Under the pieces are notes generated by a model that saw only the letters and a program-made list of their open reading frames with translations, did no database searches and had not been told where the DNA came from. A stretch of DNA of 64,000 nt from Choricystis sp. odSpoLacu1 (taxonomy: Eukaryota > Chlorophyta > Trebouxiophyceae). The stretch is taken from the NCBI GenBank assembly GCA_958009055.1, contig OY253649.1, forward strand, positions 1,364,001-1,428,000. Reading direction: 5' to 3'. Made by a program: the position numbers and the translations under genes. Each line of letters opens with the position of its first letter. Position 1 is the stretch's first letter. This document shows, one piece after another, positions 43,008 through 54,080 of this stretch.

Positions 43008-44344
43008 CTACGCCGGCACCAGCCCCCGCTCCACCATCACCTTCTTCAGCGCGGCCCCCATCTGGGCGGGGCTCTTGACCACGGTCGCCCCCGCCCCCTC
43101 CAGCGCCGCGATTTTGGAGCCCGCCGTCCCCTTGCCCCCGCTCACGATCGCGCCCGCGTGCCCCATGCGCCTCCCCGGGGGCGCCGTCACGCCCGCGATG
43201 AAGGAGACGACGGGTTTGGTGGTCCCACACTCGCGCAGAAAGTCGGCGGCCTCCTCCTCGGCAGTGCCCCCGATCTCTCCGATCAGGATGATGGCCTCGG
43301 TTTGGGGGTCGTGCACGAACTTCTGCAGACAGTCCACAAAGTCGGTCCCGTTGAATGGGTCGCCCCCGATGCCGACCACCGTGGACTGGCCCAGCCCCGT
43401 GGCCGTGGTTTGAAAGACGGCCTCGTACGTCAGCGTGCCCGAGCGGGACACAATCCCGACGCGCCCCGCCGTGTGAATGTAGCCCGGCATGATGCCAATC
43501 TTGCACTCCCCCGGCTTGATGATGCCGGGACAGTTGGGGCCAATCAGGCGGGTCGCGCCCCCCCTGTCCGCCAGCTCGCGCTTGACCCTCACCATGTCGT
43601 GTTGGGGGATGCCTTCGGTGATCGCGACCACCAGTTCGATGCCCGCGTCCGCCGCCTCCAGGATGGCGGCCGCCGCAAGGGGGGGGGGCACGAAGATGGC
43701 GGACGCGTTGGCGCCGGTGGCGGCGCGCGCGTCCTGGAGTGTGTGGGGTGGGGGGGGGGGGACGGGTGGGTCGATGGTCTGCCTCCACACTCCTGCTCCA
43801 TGTCAATCAACCTTCCCCCTCCCATCCCACTCACCTTGACCGTGTCAAACACGGGCACCCCCAGGTGCGTCGTCCCCCCTTTCTTGGGGGTCACCCCCCC
43901 CACCACATTGGTCCCATACTCGATCGCTTGCTGCGTGTGGAAGGACCCATTCTTGCCTGTGATGCCCTGAGTCAGGACGCGCGTGTTCTTGTCCACAAAG
44001 ACGGCGGGCGGGGGGGCGGGCTGTGGGAGGGGTGAAGGTGGGGGTGGGAGGAGGTGAGCGTCTGCGGCTGGTGCGAGCCGTCCACACGTCTTCCCCCCCC
44101 CCCAAACCCTCTCCATCACCTGGGCCGTCGAGAAAGCGCGAGCCAGGGCGGTGACCGCGTCGGTCGCGGCCCGGCGCTGGGAGCTGTGTGAATGGTGTGG
44201 GGGGAAAAAGAAGGGCATGGACGGCGCGCGATGGGGGGCAGGGTTGTGTGCGCGGTCGAACGGTCCGCCCGCTCTCTGGCTGCGACCACTGTCCACACAC
44301 ACACACGCAAGCAGGCAAACGCACCTGGCGAGGGCGGCCAGCAT
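43008..44344 (-). CDS. succinyl-CoA ligase alpha subunit, mitochondrial
   Basis: Four exons on the reverse strand: 44344-44325, 44183-44120, 44020-43835 and 43733-43008, totalling 331 residues. The first two encode a mitochondrial presequence ([17 protein letters not shown] ... ARAFSTAQ). Then [38 protein letters not shown] and [19 protein letters not shown] are the CoA-binding part. [14 protein letters not shown] contains the phosphohistidine. The enzyme interconverts succinyl-CoA and succinate with NTP formation in the TCA cycle, as a heteromer with beta. It diverges from the thioredoxin gene with 226 bases between ATGs. Confidence 0.95.
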
Positions 44345-44570
44345 GCTGGTTCGCGTCGATGGGGGCGGCGGGCGAGAGAAAAGGGGTCTCTCGCTTGTCG
44401 CACGACGAAAAAAAGCAAAAGCGCGAGTGTGTCTTCGAGCGAGCTAAGACACAGCGCTACCGAGCCGCTTTTCGTCGTGGATTTCCAACCACCGGCACAG
44501 CGTCACACACACACGCACACGCACACACACGCGCGCGCCTGCGCCACCAGTGTGCCCCCTCCTTTCCCCC

Positions 44571-45139
44571 ATGCGGGCCGCGCTCCCAGCGCGCCCCGCC
44601 ACCGCGCGACCGCTCCGCGCCGCGCGCACACCGCGCGCTCCTCCACCGCGCGCGGTGCGCAAAACGTACGGCTCATTTGACGAGATGATCAAGGAGGTGC
44701 GTTTGGATGTGTGTGCGTGTGGGAGGGTGGGAGCAGTCGAGTGAGAGGGAGGCCCCACCGCCAGCGCGCTTTTTTCTTTTTCACCGTCCAATCCCCTGAC
44801 GTCGAAAAAAAACTTTTTTTCTCCTCTTCCCCACAGTCCGATGTCCCCGTCCTCGTCGACTTCTACGCCCCCTGGTGCGGCCCCTGCCAACTAATGCACA
44901 TCACTGTGTCCGCCGTGGCGGCCGACCTGGGGGAGGACGTCATGTTTGTCAGAATCAACACCGACGCGTACAAAGACCTCGCGTCACGCTTCGCCGTGCG
45001 CGCGCTGCCGACCCTCATCCTGTTCCGGGATGGCGCCCCCGTGGATCGGTTGGAGGGGGCGGTGCCGGCGGCCACGCTGGCGGAGAGGTTGAGGTATTAT
45101 TCACGTGGGCTGGACAAGAAGTTTGGGTCGAGGCAGTGA
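44571..45139 (+). CDS. organellar thioredoxin
   Basis: Exons 44571-44696 and 44837-45139 give 142 residues. An Arg/Ala/Pro-rich leader of about 35 residues (MRAALPARPATARPLRAAR) suggests plastid or mitochondrial import. The thioredoxin fold shows VLVDFYAPWCGPCQLM with the active WCGPC, then VMFVRINTDAYKDLASRF and VRALPTLILFRDG with the cis-Pro. It reduces target disulfides. The type (m, y, x or o) cannot be set by eye. Confidence 0.92.
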
Positions 45140-45385
45140 GAGAGACAACGAGAGTTTTGTACGTATTTTCATTTTTCGATTCTTAGGGGGGGTCTCTCCC
45201 CCAGTTTTGAACCTGTGTAGCTCAATATTGGGGCCCTAGAACGTTTTTGAGAGAGAGAGGGAGGTAGGGATGGAAGGGACATTGTTTTGGGGGTTAAAAA
45301 CAGACTCGAAAAATCAGGAAAAAAGAAAAGAAAAGAAAAAATTAACACACTCTCTTCTCTCTCTCCTCTCACCCCCCCACACACT

Positions 45386-45809
45386 CTAGTCATTCATGGC
45401 GTCCTCGTCCCCGCCGTTGGCGCCGCCCTCGCCCCCGGCCTCTCCTTCGCCATCGTCCGCTGTCGTGGCGGGCGGCGGCGCGGCCGCGCGCGCGGCGGGC
45501 TGGGGCAGGGACGGGTCGGCGACAGGGGTCAGGTTGGGGAAGCGCGGGATGCCGGGCTCGTCCGCAGTCTCGTCTGTGGGGTGGTGTTGGGTGGAGAGGG
45601 GGTGAAGTGGAGGAGCGAAAACACAAAAAGACACCCACCCGTACCCACACCCACACCCCCCTACCTGTCGGCTCCCACCGCAGCACCCGCAGCGGCCGCC
45701 CCTTGGCCGCGTGCGGCGCCTCCCCCCAGCGCAGCGCCCACGCGCGCACGCGCTCGACGGCGGCGACGCCGGGGGCGGCCGCGCGCTCGGCCCGGCCGCG
45801 CGTCGACAT
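45386..45809 (-). CDS. BCL7-domain homologue (SWI/SNF accessory subunit), tentative
   Basis: Exons 45809-45665 and 45573-45386 (phase 1) give 110 residues. The N-terminus reads MSTRGRAERAAAPGV, AVERVRAWALRWGE and LRVLRWEPT, close to the BCL7 opening (RAETRSRAKDD, AIEKVRKWEKKWV, LRIFKWVPV). A proline-containing middle (GIPRFPNLTPV) and a very acidic tail (GGDEDAMND) follow. BCL7 and plant BDH proteins are accessory subunits of SWI/SNF chromatin remodellers. The gene converges on the thioredoxin gene. Confidence 0.6.
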
Positions 45810-46156
45810 GCGGTGGCTGGAGTGGGAGGGAGGGGGTGTGGAAGAGTGCCGCCCCGACCGGGTGGGCAGCAGGAACAGGGGGGCGCCGCGGGCGCAGGGG
45901 GACGGGCGGGGCGGGGGCGGCGGTGGCGACGGGGTGCGTTGGCTGGCCCCGGGCGACCGACTGCGGCTGCGGCGCGACACGAGAGGGGGTGGAGGGAGTG
46001 TGTGCGCGGCCCTTGTGTGGGTGGGTGGGGCGGGCAGGGGACACGCGCCGAGCACGAATCGGGAAAGAAGAGTGGCTAAACATTCTTCTCTCGGGCGCGT
46101 TTTCGCTGACGTCTCACTCAAAAAAAAAAACACAATTTTCACCCGCCTCCGCCGCC

Positions 46157-47722
46157 TCACACGCTCGCCCCCACCACCCTCGGCCTCGGCGCCCCCTCCC
46201 TCGGCGGTCCATGTCCGTGCACATGCAGCCTGTCCCGCTCAGCCGCCAACGAGGGCGGCAGGGTGACGGCGGAACACAAGAAACGCATGTCACGTGTCTC
46301 AAACTGGCCGTTGGCCACCGCGTGCGCCCAGGCCGCCCCGTCATCCAGGTGGGCGAGGTCGGGGTTGGCAGCTTTGTAGAACTGCGCATCAAAGCAGGCC
46401 GCCCCCCGGGCCCGCATGGCCGCGACGCGGGGCAGCTTGTGGGTGGCTGGGTCGTTAACAAAAGCATTGGACGAGGTGTCGGGACACCCCGTCAACAGCC
46501 GCCCATCCGCCCACTCGCCCAGCTTGACGGCGGCCAGGGTGGCGGGGTGGCGGGCGTCCAGGAGGCGGGCCTTGACCTTGACGAAGAGTGTGTCGGAGGG
46601 GGCCAGGGTGAGGCCGTCATAGTAGCCATCGCCAACCGGCGACACGCGCTGGTTGCAGGACGCGGCGGCCGGGTCCCTCCAGTCGACGCCCGCGTAGCGG
46701 GGGAGGAGGCAGCCCAGGTTGTGGCCGGCGGCGAGGAGGGCGGCAGAGGCGCCGAGCTCGCCGTGCCACACCGCGTCCCACCGGTCGCGCGCGCAGGCCA
46801 GGGGGGCGCCATCGTCGAGCAGAGTCGCCAACCCCACCGCATCCAGGGCCAGCAACCAGGACTGGATGTGGGGGTTGGCGCGCCAGGGGCCGTGCAGCGC
46901 GTCCCCCCGGCGCGGCGAGGGTTCGCACGACACGACGGGGCCCACCGCACGGACGCTTCCCCCCCCCCCCAGCCGCCGCGTCAGCAGGCGGTGCCAGGGC
47001 GTGTCCGCCGGCACCGAGTGCGGCAGGAAGGGGCCCCGCACCGACGAGTTGAGGAGGACGTAGTAGCGATAGACGGAGGGCGAGGCGGCGGGGGTGGCGT
47101 GTGTGCCGCCGCGCCGGCTTCTCCCGCCGCCCCGCCACGCGCGCCCAGGCGGCGGCGCCGCCTCGGGCTGGGCCAGGGCCCACCCAAACGCGCCCCAGTC
47201 GTAGCACGAATTGCGGCGCAGCAGGGTGACGCCCGGGGGGGCGTGCGCCAGGGCGGCCGCGACGCGTGGAGGGTCGGGGGCGCTGGCTGTCTCCGCCTGG
47301 ATGACGACCACCAGCTTGGCGCCGTCGGCGGCGTGGGAGTCGACGCCGTGGCGCAGGAAGAAGGCCAGGTTGTTGGCGTATTCGGGGTCTGGGGTGGGGG
47401 GGGGGGTGGGGGGGGGGGTGGAGGGAGAGGGGAGGTTAAAAAGAGGGGCGGTTACTCAGCCGCGGCCACCGCCTGCCTCTCCCCATCCTCCAATCCACCT
47501 CGGACCCCCCTGCCCACGCCTCGTACCCGTGTCCGAAAACACGTACACGATCAGCGTGTCGATGTCGGGCAGGCGGCCGGGGCGCGTGGCCGCGTGAGCG
47601 CCGCCGCTGCCCGCAGTGGCTGTGCCGGCGCGCCACCCCACCACCAAGCCCGCGACAGCGACAGCGAGCAGGTAGACAAGAGTGGGGCATGCCGGCCGTG
47701 GCAGCGGGCGGCGGAGCGTCAT
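46157..47722 (-). CDS. type II membrane protein, glycosyltransferase-like
   Basis: Exons 47722-47527 and 47388-46157 (phase 1) give 475 residues. A short cytosolic tail and one transmembrane segment (TLVYLLAVAVAGLVVGW) suggest a Golgi type II topology. The luminal part has IVYVFSDTDPEYANNLAFFL, then VTLLRRNSCYDWGAFGWAL and YVLLNSSVRGPFLPH. This arrangement occurs in an uncharacterised family from algae and fungi that resembles nucleotide-sugar-dependent transferases, but no DxD motif was clearly placed. Its ATG lies 212 bases from that of the divergent metallophosphoesterase gene. Confidence 0.65.
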
Positions 47723-47934
47723 GGCGGGGTGTGGGGGTCGGAAGCAAGAAGAAAACGACCCGAACAGTGAAGCGTTGTTTCACTCCCCGCGGCAGCGTTT
47801 TGTGTCGGCGAGTCCCTCTCCCCCCGCCTCGCCACCACCGCACGCCCGCGCGTGCCGTGCGTGTCGTGAGTGTGGAGGAGGAGCCAGCGCGCACACACAC
47901 ACGGGCGGGCAGAGACACGCTCCCCCTCCCCCCA

Positions 47935-49164
47935 ATGCCCACCCCCATGCCGACCCCCGCCCGCGCTCCCCTCCCGCGCCTCGCCCGCGCGACCCACCGC
48001 GCGCTGCGCGTCGCCATCGTGGGCGATGTCCACGGTGCCTGGTCCCCCTCCGACGCCGCCGCCCTGGCCTTCCTGGCCCCCGACGCCGCGTTGTTTGTGG
48101 GCGACTTTGGCAACGAGGACGTGGAGACAGTGAAATCTGTCGCGGCCGTCGAAACCGCCTCCTCCATCCCCACCGCCGTCACGCTGGGCAACCATGACGC
48201 GTGGTACTGTTTGACCAGTCGGGGGGCTGTCCGGCGGGCTGCAGCGGGGCGGAGGGCAGACAGGGGCGCCCCGTCTGGCGCTGGGCGCGCCGCGACGCCC
48301 GCGGTCGACGCGCAGCTGGCTGCTCTTGGAGAGTCCCACGTCGGGTGGCGCTGGCGCGCCCTGCCTCCCGCCCGCCCGGACGCGCCCCCGCTGGCGGTGG
48401 CGGGGGCACGGCCTTTCTCGCCGGGCAGCCCCTCGTTTGACGCGGTGGCCGCGTTCTATGGAGCAGAGCACGGTGTGACAACATTCGATGGCGCCGCCTC
48501 CAAAACCGCGGCTGCGCTGGCCGATGCCTCCGCCTGGCTTGCCGCCCACCCGCGCGCCTCCGAGGGCGCCGTCATCCTGCTGGCCCATAATGGGCCGGCG
48601 GGGCTGGGGGGCGCGCCGAGTGCCCCCTGTGGCGCCGACTTTTTGCCGGGGGGCGGCGACTGGGGGGATCCTGACACCGCCGCTGCGCTCTGAACCGCGG
48701 CCGCAGCCGGCACCGCCCCCGCCGTGGTAGCCTTTGGCCACATGCACAGGTCGCTGCGCGGGTCGGCCCGCCCCCGCACCGCGGCCGCTATTGATGGAAA
48801 AACGGGAATTGCCTTTCTCAACGCGGCAGCCTGGCCGCGCCGCGCGTCGCTGCCTGAAACGCGGAAAGACGGCGTCGTCACGTCGCGCGCCGCCACCGCC
48901 CACCACGCCCTGCTGGTGGAGATGTTGGGCGGGGTGGCCACCCGAGCGGATGATGTGTGGGTGGAGGTGGAGAGTCGGAACGAAGACGACACACGCCCGC
49001 CCGGTGCGCGCGTGCGGTCGGTGGCCGGCCTTTTACGCACGGAAGCCGGCCGCGGCGCACACGGCGAGATTCTGAGGTCCGTGTTTGACGGGTGGGCCAA
49101 CGAGTGGTCGGCCCCGGTGGCGAGCGCGGCGCCGCCCGGGTGGAGGGATGAGGAGGGGGAGTGA
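47935..49164 (+). CDS. calcineurin-like metallophosphoesterase with in-frame TGA
   Basis: LRVAIVGDVHGAWS starts the metallophosphoesterase fold (D-x-H). FVGDFGNEDVETVKS, TLGNHDAWY (GNHD), LLAHNGPAGLG and FGHMHRSLRG (GHxH) supply the other metal ligands. The arrangement and GDWGDPDTAAAL match the cyanobacterial and plant TIGR04168-type family. A TGA at 48691-48693 interrupts the frame between GDPDTAAAL and TAAAAGTAPAVVAFGHMH. The same frame then continues 157 codons to the TGA at 49162-49164. The early stop would remove the last metal-binding His pair and leave 252 residues; with readthrough the chain is about 409. There is no leader beyond PTPMPTPARAPLPRLARA, possibly a transit peptide. Confidence 0.8.
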
Positions 49165-49292
49165 TTTGTTTTTTTATTGTTCTTTTTACTGTTCTTTTTT
49201 TTGTTTTCGGTCGTTAACAGCCCTGCACCCACCACGAAAGAAGGTTGCGGTTTTCTCTCTCACACATATAAAAAACCTGCTTGTTCTCACTC

Positions 49293-51033
49293 TCACACCC
49301 GCCTCGACGGCGACGCCAGCGCCACCTTGACCCCGGGCGGCATGCCGCCGGCCTTGACGGCCGCGGCCGCCGCGTCGCGTGTCGCCACCGCCTCCAGCTT
49401 GGCCTGCAACGCCGCCGCCCCCGCCAAAAAGGCGGAGCACATGGCGAACATGCCCCACAGAGGGTAGGCGGACACATTGTACAGGATGGCGCACACGAAA
49501 AAGTTGAGCGGGATGCGGAAAAAGTTGATGATGGTCGCGCGCGCGTCTTCGGGAAGGTAGCGCGCACGCATCGCCATCACCGACGGCCAGAAGACGCCGA
49601 CGCACGCCTCAAAGGCGCAGAAGGCGACAAGCTGGATGCGGCCACCCGCGCCGATGGGGGAGCCGGCGCGGGAGGTGGCGTCAGAGGCGGCAACCGACGG
49701 CGACAGCGCGTGAACAGCGGCCGGCACCGCCAGCGCGGCCGCGCCCGCCGCAAACACGGCCTGCATGTATTTTTCGGGTTTGGGGCCGGCACCCGAGGGC
49801 ACAGCCGCCAGCAGGCGCCCCGCCAGGGCGGACCCAGCCATGGAGGAGACCATGAAGAGGGCAAAGACAAAGCCGTGGGGCACGCGCTCGCCGCGGGGGG
49901 CGAGGGCGGGCGTCCACAGGAAGACGAACGTGTACATGGCGGCTTCAAAGAGAGCTTGTTCCGCGCCCAGCAACGCGATCTTGGAGTCGGCCCCGATGGC
50001 GCGGGCGGCAGAGGCGAGGCGCGCGGTGAGCGGGCGGCGGTCGGTGGCGTCTCCGAAATTCTCGGTCCAAGTCATGGCCACGACAACGCCGCCCGCCATC
50101 AACACGGTGGCCGCCGCGTCAAAGGGGGCGACGGGGCCCAGGGCCAGGGTCTCCACCAGGAAGTGGGCGGCCAGGCCGGCCACGATGGCGACGAGGCCGT
50201 TGCCGACAAAGACGGCACGCGCGAAGGTGCCGCCAAGGAGGTCGGAGTCGTACCCGCGGCGCGAGTGTTCAGCGACGAGCCACGATTCAAACGCCGAATA
50301 CAACAAACTGGTGGCCACACCGCACAGCAGGCGCCCCACCAGCAGCACGGCAAAGGCGGGGGAGTGCTTGGTGGCGCAGCCGGCGGCGTAGGCGGCGACG
50401 TAGGTCAGGGCCGCTTTTTTGCGCCCCGTCTTGTCGGCGAGCGAGCCGACGATTGTGCCGAAAAACATCGACGACCCAAACCCGGCAATGAACAGTTTGC
50501 CGATGGCGCCCCGGTCGAAGCCGTAGTGCTGGTAGAGGGCGTAGACGTAGGGGCCTTGCAGCCAGTCGCCGGCTGGTGTGGAGTGTGGGTGAGAGAGAGT
50601 GAGAGAGGCATTGTGTTGAATTGAAAAAAAGGCGCGAACCACCGGGGATGAAGGCAGCGCCGCCCCCTGAGCCCGCGTGCTGTGCGGCCGCCGCCTGGCA
50701 CGCGCGAGGCGGCGTGTTGCCACTTCGCTCCAGGCAGGAGGGAGGAGAGAGAGCGCAGGGGGGGGAGGCAGGCACTGCGCGCCGGATTTATTTTCCCGAC
50801 ATCGACCCCCTCGCCGACGCGCGCGGCGGTTGGTCCTCGCCCTCCTCACGCCCCCCCCCACCACCACACCGACAACACTCACCCATCATCAGCGCGTACA
50901 CCAGCACGTAGTTGTTGCGGAAGGCCACAAAGTCGCGCGTCAGCGCGCCGCCGCCCGCGCGCCCACGCCCCGTCTCCAGCAGGGCGGCCAACGCGGCCAG
51001 CGCGGCGAACAGGACGACGTAGAAGGCTTCCAT
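49293..51033 (-). CDS. MFS transporter, MOT2 / MFSD5 family (molybdate-type)
   Basis: Exons 51033-50883 and 50572-49293 (phase 1) give 476 residues. The start MEAFYVVLFAALAALAALLE, then FRNNYVLVYALMM joined to AGDWLQGPYVYALYQHYGF is the family hallmark. SSMFFGTIVGSLADKTGRKK is the MFS loop 2-3 motif. YSAFESWLVAEHSRRG and MTWTENFGD are also typical of this family, and about 12 helices can be counted. Homologues move molybdate across the plasma membrane. The gene diverges from the tRNA dimethylallyltransferase gene with 185 bases between ATGs. Confidence 0.88.
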
Positions 51034-51218
51034 GGTGGCGGGTAAAAGCGTGCGTGGATTGGAAGGCGCAGCGGTGCTGCTTTTTGGAGGGGGGTATTGG
51101 CGAGACGAAAAAATCAAATCGTCCGCAAAGGAGAGAGTGAAGCAAGAGAGAGCCACGCATTCAACACCTCTCTGTCGGCAAAACGGCGGCCCCTGCACCG
51201 CGTGCCGCACACCCACGC

Positions 51219-52697
51219 ATGCGTGCGGCCTGGGCACTGGCCGCCGCTCGACGCATGTCCCGAGGCAGCCGCCCCCTAACGCGAGCCATGGCGGACACGC
51301 CCGCCACGTCACGCCCGCCGCCGCCGCGCCCGCGCGCTGGCGCCCCCCGCGTCGTCGTCCTCGCCGGCCCCACCGCCGTCGGCAAGACGGCGGTATCGGT
51401 GGCCCTGGCCAAGAAGCTGGGGGGCGAGATCGTGAATGCGGACTCGGTCGCTGTGTATCGAGGCCTCGACGTCGGGTCGGCCAAACCGACCCTCTCCGAA
51501 CGTGGCGGCGTCCCCCACCACCTCCTCGACGTCCTGGACCCAGGGGAAGACTGTTCCGCCGGCTCCTTCTACAGCGCCGCCCGCACCGCCATCGAAGACA
51601 TCCTGGCGCGGGGGGCGGTGCCCATTGTTGTCGGCGGGACGGGCCTCTACTTGCGTTGGCTCGTGCACGGCCGCCCCGCGACGCCCGCCTCCGATGCAGA
51701 CACCACCGCCGCCGCCCGGGCGGCGGTGGATGCCGCCGTGGCGGCCGCTGAGGAAAAAGCGGGGCGCAAGTTGAACGATGCGGAGAGGTGGGCGGCTGCC
51801 AGCAGCGCGCTGGCGACAGCGGGCGACCCTGCCTCTGCCGCGCGCATCGGCGCTGAACCCAACAACGAGTACCGGCTGCTGCGCGCCCTCGAGGTGGTGC
51901 TGGCCACTGGAGCCCCCAGAGAAGCCGCGTTGGTGAGGCGTGTGGGTGGTGACGGCGGCGGCAGCGACACCCTGGACTACGATTTTCGCGCGTTTTTCTT
52001 GCACGCCGACCGCGTCGCCACGTACCGACGCATCGACGCGCGCGCAGAAGCCATGCTGGCGTCTGGTGGCTTGGTCAAGGAAACAGCCGCCATGCTGGCC
52101 TCCGGACTGCGCACCGATGCCTCGTGCGCGTTGCGCGCGATTGGGTACCGCCACGCGGCAGAGGCGATCGAAAACGCTGCCGCGCGCGCGGCGGCCCCGC
52201 GCGCGGGCGGTGCCCCACCCCCACCCCCCACCCCCGCCGACGGGGTCGCCTTGTGGAGCGGGGTGGCGGCTGCATCGCGGCGGTTGGCGCACTCGCAGTA
52301 CATGTGGTTCCGGGGGGACGCGCTGTATCGGTGGGTGGACGTGAAGGGGGGGGCGCCCGACGCCATCGCGTCGACGCTCGCCACCCTCATCCAAGCCCCG
52401 TCCCACGACCCTGGGCCACCCGCTGCGGGGCGGTTGACGGCCGCCCAAGAGTCTGCCCTCAAGCGCTACATGCCTGAGCTGACGGTGTTGGCCGAGGATG
52501 ACGCGTTGGCACGCGTGGCAGGCGATGTAGCTGCTGCCGCCGACGCGCTGCCGCCGACCGCACGCACGGCCGCCGTGGCGGCAGGCGCAGCAAGAGCCGC
52601 CAAGCTGGAGGAACAGCGCGTGATGACGGTGGCGGCGGAGGCGGTCAAACGGCAGGCGAGGCAGGCGCGGCGAGGGGATGGGCGGCGGGACTGGTGA
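51219..52697 (+). CDS. tRNA dimethylallyltransferase (MiaA/IPT type)
   Basis: A 492-residue single-exon gene. The P-loop VVVLAGPTAVGKTAVSVALA, then GGEIVNADSVAVYRGLDVGSAKP (with the catalytic-type Asp), GGVPHHLLDVLDP and PIVVGGTGLYLRWLVHG, are the DMAPP transferase core. YDFRAFFLHADR, ALRAIGYRHAAEAI and RRLAHSQYMWFRGD complete it. It adds a dimethylallyl group to A37 of tRNAs reading U-starting codons. The Arg/Ala-rich N-terminus suggests an organelle. Length exceeds bacterial MiaA because of Ala-rich inserts and a tail. Confidence 0.92.
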   Translation: MRAAWALAAARRMSRGSRPLTRAMADTPATSRPPPPRPRAGAPRVVVLAGPTAVGKTAVSVALAKKLGGEIVNADSVAVYRGLDVGSAKPTLSERGGVPHHLLDVLDPGEDCSAGSFYSAARTAIEDILARGAVPIVVGGTGLYLRWLVHGRPATPASDADTTAAARAAVDAAVAAAEEKAGRKLNDAERWAAASSALATAGDPASAARIGAEPNNEYRLLRALEVVLATGAPREAALVRRVGGDGGGSDTLDYDFRAFFLHADRVATYRRIDARAEAMLASGGLVKETAAMLASGLRTDASCALRAIGYRHAAEAIENAAARAAAPRAGGAPPPPPTPADGVALWSGVAAASRRLAHSQYMWFRGDALYRWVDVKGGAPDAIASTLATLIQAPSHDPGPPAAGRLTAAQESALKRYMPELTVLAEDDALARVAGDVAAAADALPPTARTAAVAAGAARAAKLEEQRVMTVAAEAVKRQARQARRGDGRRDW

Positions 52698-52980
52698 CGT
52701 GGGGGTGTTTTTTAAGTTGGGAAGAGGGTTAAAAGCACAGTTGCAAAAAAACAGCACACAAAACATGGAAACAAAAAACAAAAAGACGTCGCTCTTTGCC
52801 GTGCGGGGTAGAATGGATGGGGAAGGGAGGTCGCCAAACGCAGGCAAACACAAGGGAGCGGGTGTGAGCGCGCTCGCCCGTCTTGCGCTTGGCCGCCTCC
52901 CCCTGCTGGTTGTTTAGGGGGGTCACGGCACCTCTCTCTCTCTCTCGCTTAGTACACACACACAATATCTCTCTCTTTAA
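52698..52980. other. intergenic region between convergent genes
   Basis: A 283-base gap between two stops, with A-rich stretches and (ct)n. No gene recognised. Confidence 0.5.
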
Positions 52981-53736
52981 TCACCCGCCCGTCGCCACCG
53001 CGTCCGGGCGGGTGGCTGAGGTCAAAGGGTCGGCCGCCGTCGCGTTGCCGCCCACCGCGACGGCGGTGGGAGGCACGTCCCGCATCGAAATCGTGCCCCC
53101 ACTGTAGTAGATGGACCCCTTGGCCGGCAGTACGGTGGCGGTGACGCGGGGCTCGGCCAGGGGGACGATGGTGCCGTCCGTGCCAATTGGGAGGGCGGCT
53201 TTGACGGCAGCTGCAGTCCCCGCTGGCCACGTCTCCCTGCCGCCCGCGGCCACTGACGCCGCCGCCGGCTTGGCCGCCGACCGCGCCCGCCCAGCCAAGC
53301 TGGTGGCGGCTTGAGCTTCGTCGGCGGCCGCCAAGTCGGGCGAGGACGCGGGGAAGGCAGGGTTGTAGGCCCGGCGCTGTGGCGTGGACGCCGCGCCGAC
53401 CGTCGCGGGTGGCGGCGCGGGGGCGGCCGCGGGCTTGGGCGCGATGGCAGCTGCGACGGCGACAGGTTTATGAGGCGTGGGGCCTGAGGCGACCGCTTTG
53501 GGGGGCGCGGGGGAGGGGGCGGGGGCGGCGGTGGCTGTGTTTTGGGGGGGGGGAGGTTAAAAAGAACGTTGGTCGACGTCGGGGGCCGTGGCAGAGTGGT
53601 CCGGGGCGCGGCCCACAGCCCACCAAGCTTCCTCTCAACAAACCGAGTGCACACACAGGCCGCTATGCTCACTGTGCTCACCTGCCACCACGAGCGCCGC
53701 GGCGAGGATCGCCCACAGGGCGGCGCACGGCCGCAT
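52981..53736 (-). CDS. secreted Ala/Pro-rich protein
   Basis: Exons 53736-53682 and 53534-52981 (phase 1) give 202 residues. Exon 1 is almost exactly the signal peptide (MRPCAALWAILAAALVVAG). The first half of the mature protein is Ala/Pro-rich and disordered (APSPAPPKAVASGPTPHKP). The second half has ordered-looking short motifs (GTDGTIVPLAEPRVTATVLP, GSIYYSGGTISMRDV). Unrecognised; a wall or extracellular-matrix role is only a guess. Confidence 0.65.
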
Positions 53737-54080
53737 GACAGTCGCTTGCGGGGGGTGCATTTTTTTTTGTCGGCGTGCCAGCGGTTGGCGGTCCGCTGCA
53801 ACACGCGCTAGTGTGTGTGAGTCACCAGGGTGTGTGCACTTACGCACGCTGTGACACCGGCGCCGTGGGCCGGAGAGGAGTCGCGCGCGTTAGAAAAAAA
53901 GAGGCCCCGCCGTCGGAATGTGTGAAGAGTGCGCTAGCTGGCGCTGCCAAACAACCCTCCGTGACTCCCCTGTTTTTCTCTGCCGCCCACGAAAACATCT
54001 ACACCAAACAAAGCAGCGTTAACCCGCCCAAACTACAACACATAAAAAAAACAGTCAAAACAACAAAATACCTTCTTTCT
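53737..54080. other. intergenic region
   Basis: The 5' flank of the secreted protein and 3' flank of the SDR gene; AT-richer than its surroundings, with A-rich tracts near 54045-54070. No gene recognised. Confidence 0.5.

Noticed and set aside
45181..45250. Possible tRNA or kinase relic (gtctctcccccagttttgaacc)
   Set aside because: No cloverleaf could be folded, and the LGERPP similarity to the kinase tail is too short to count.
53022..53804. A 260-codon Pro/Arg-rich reverse frame
   Set aside because: Out-of-frame shadow of the spliced secreted protein at 52981-53736, whose frame joins a signal peptide and ends in a natural stop.
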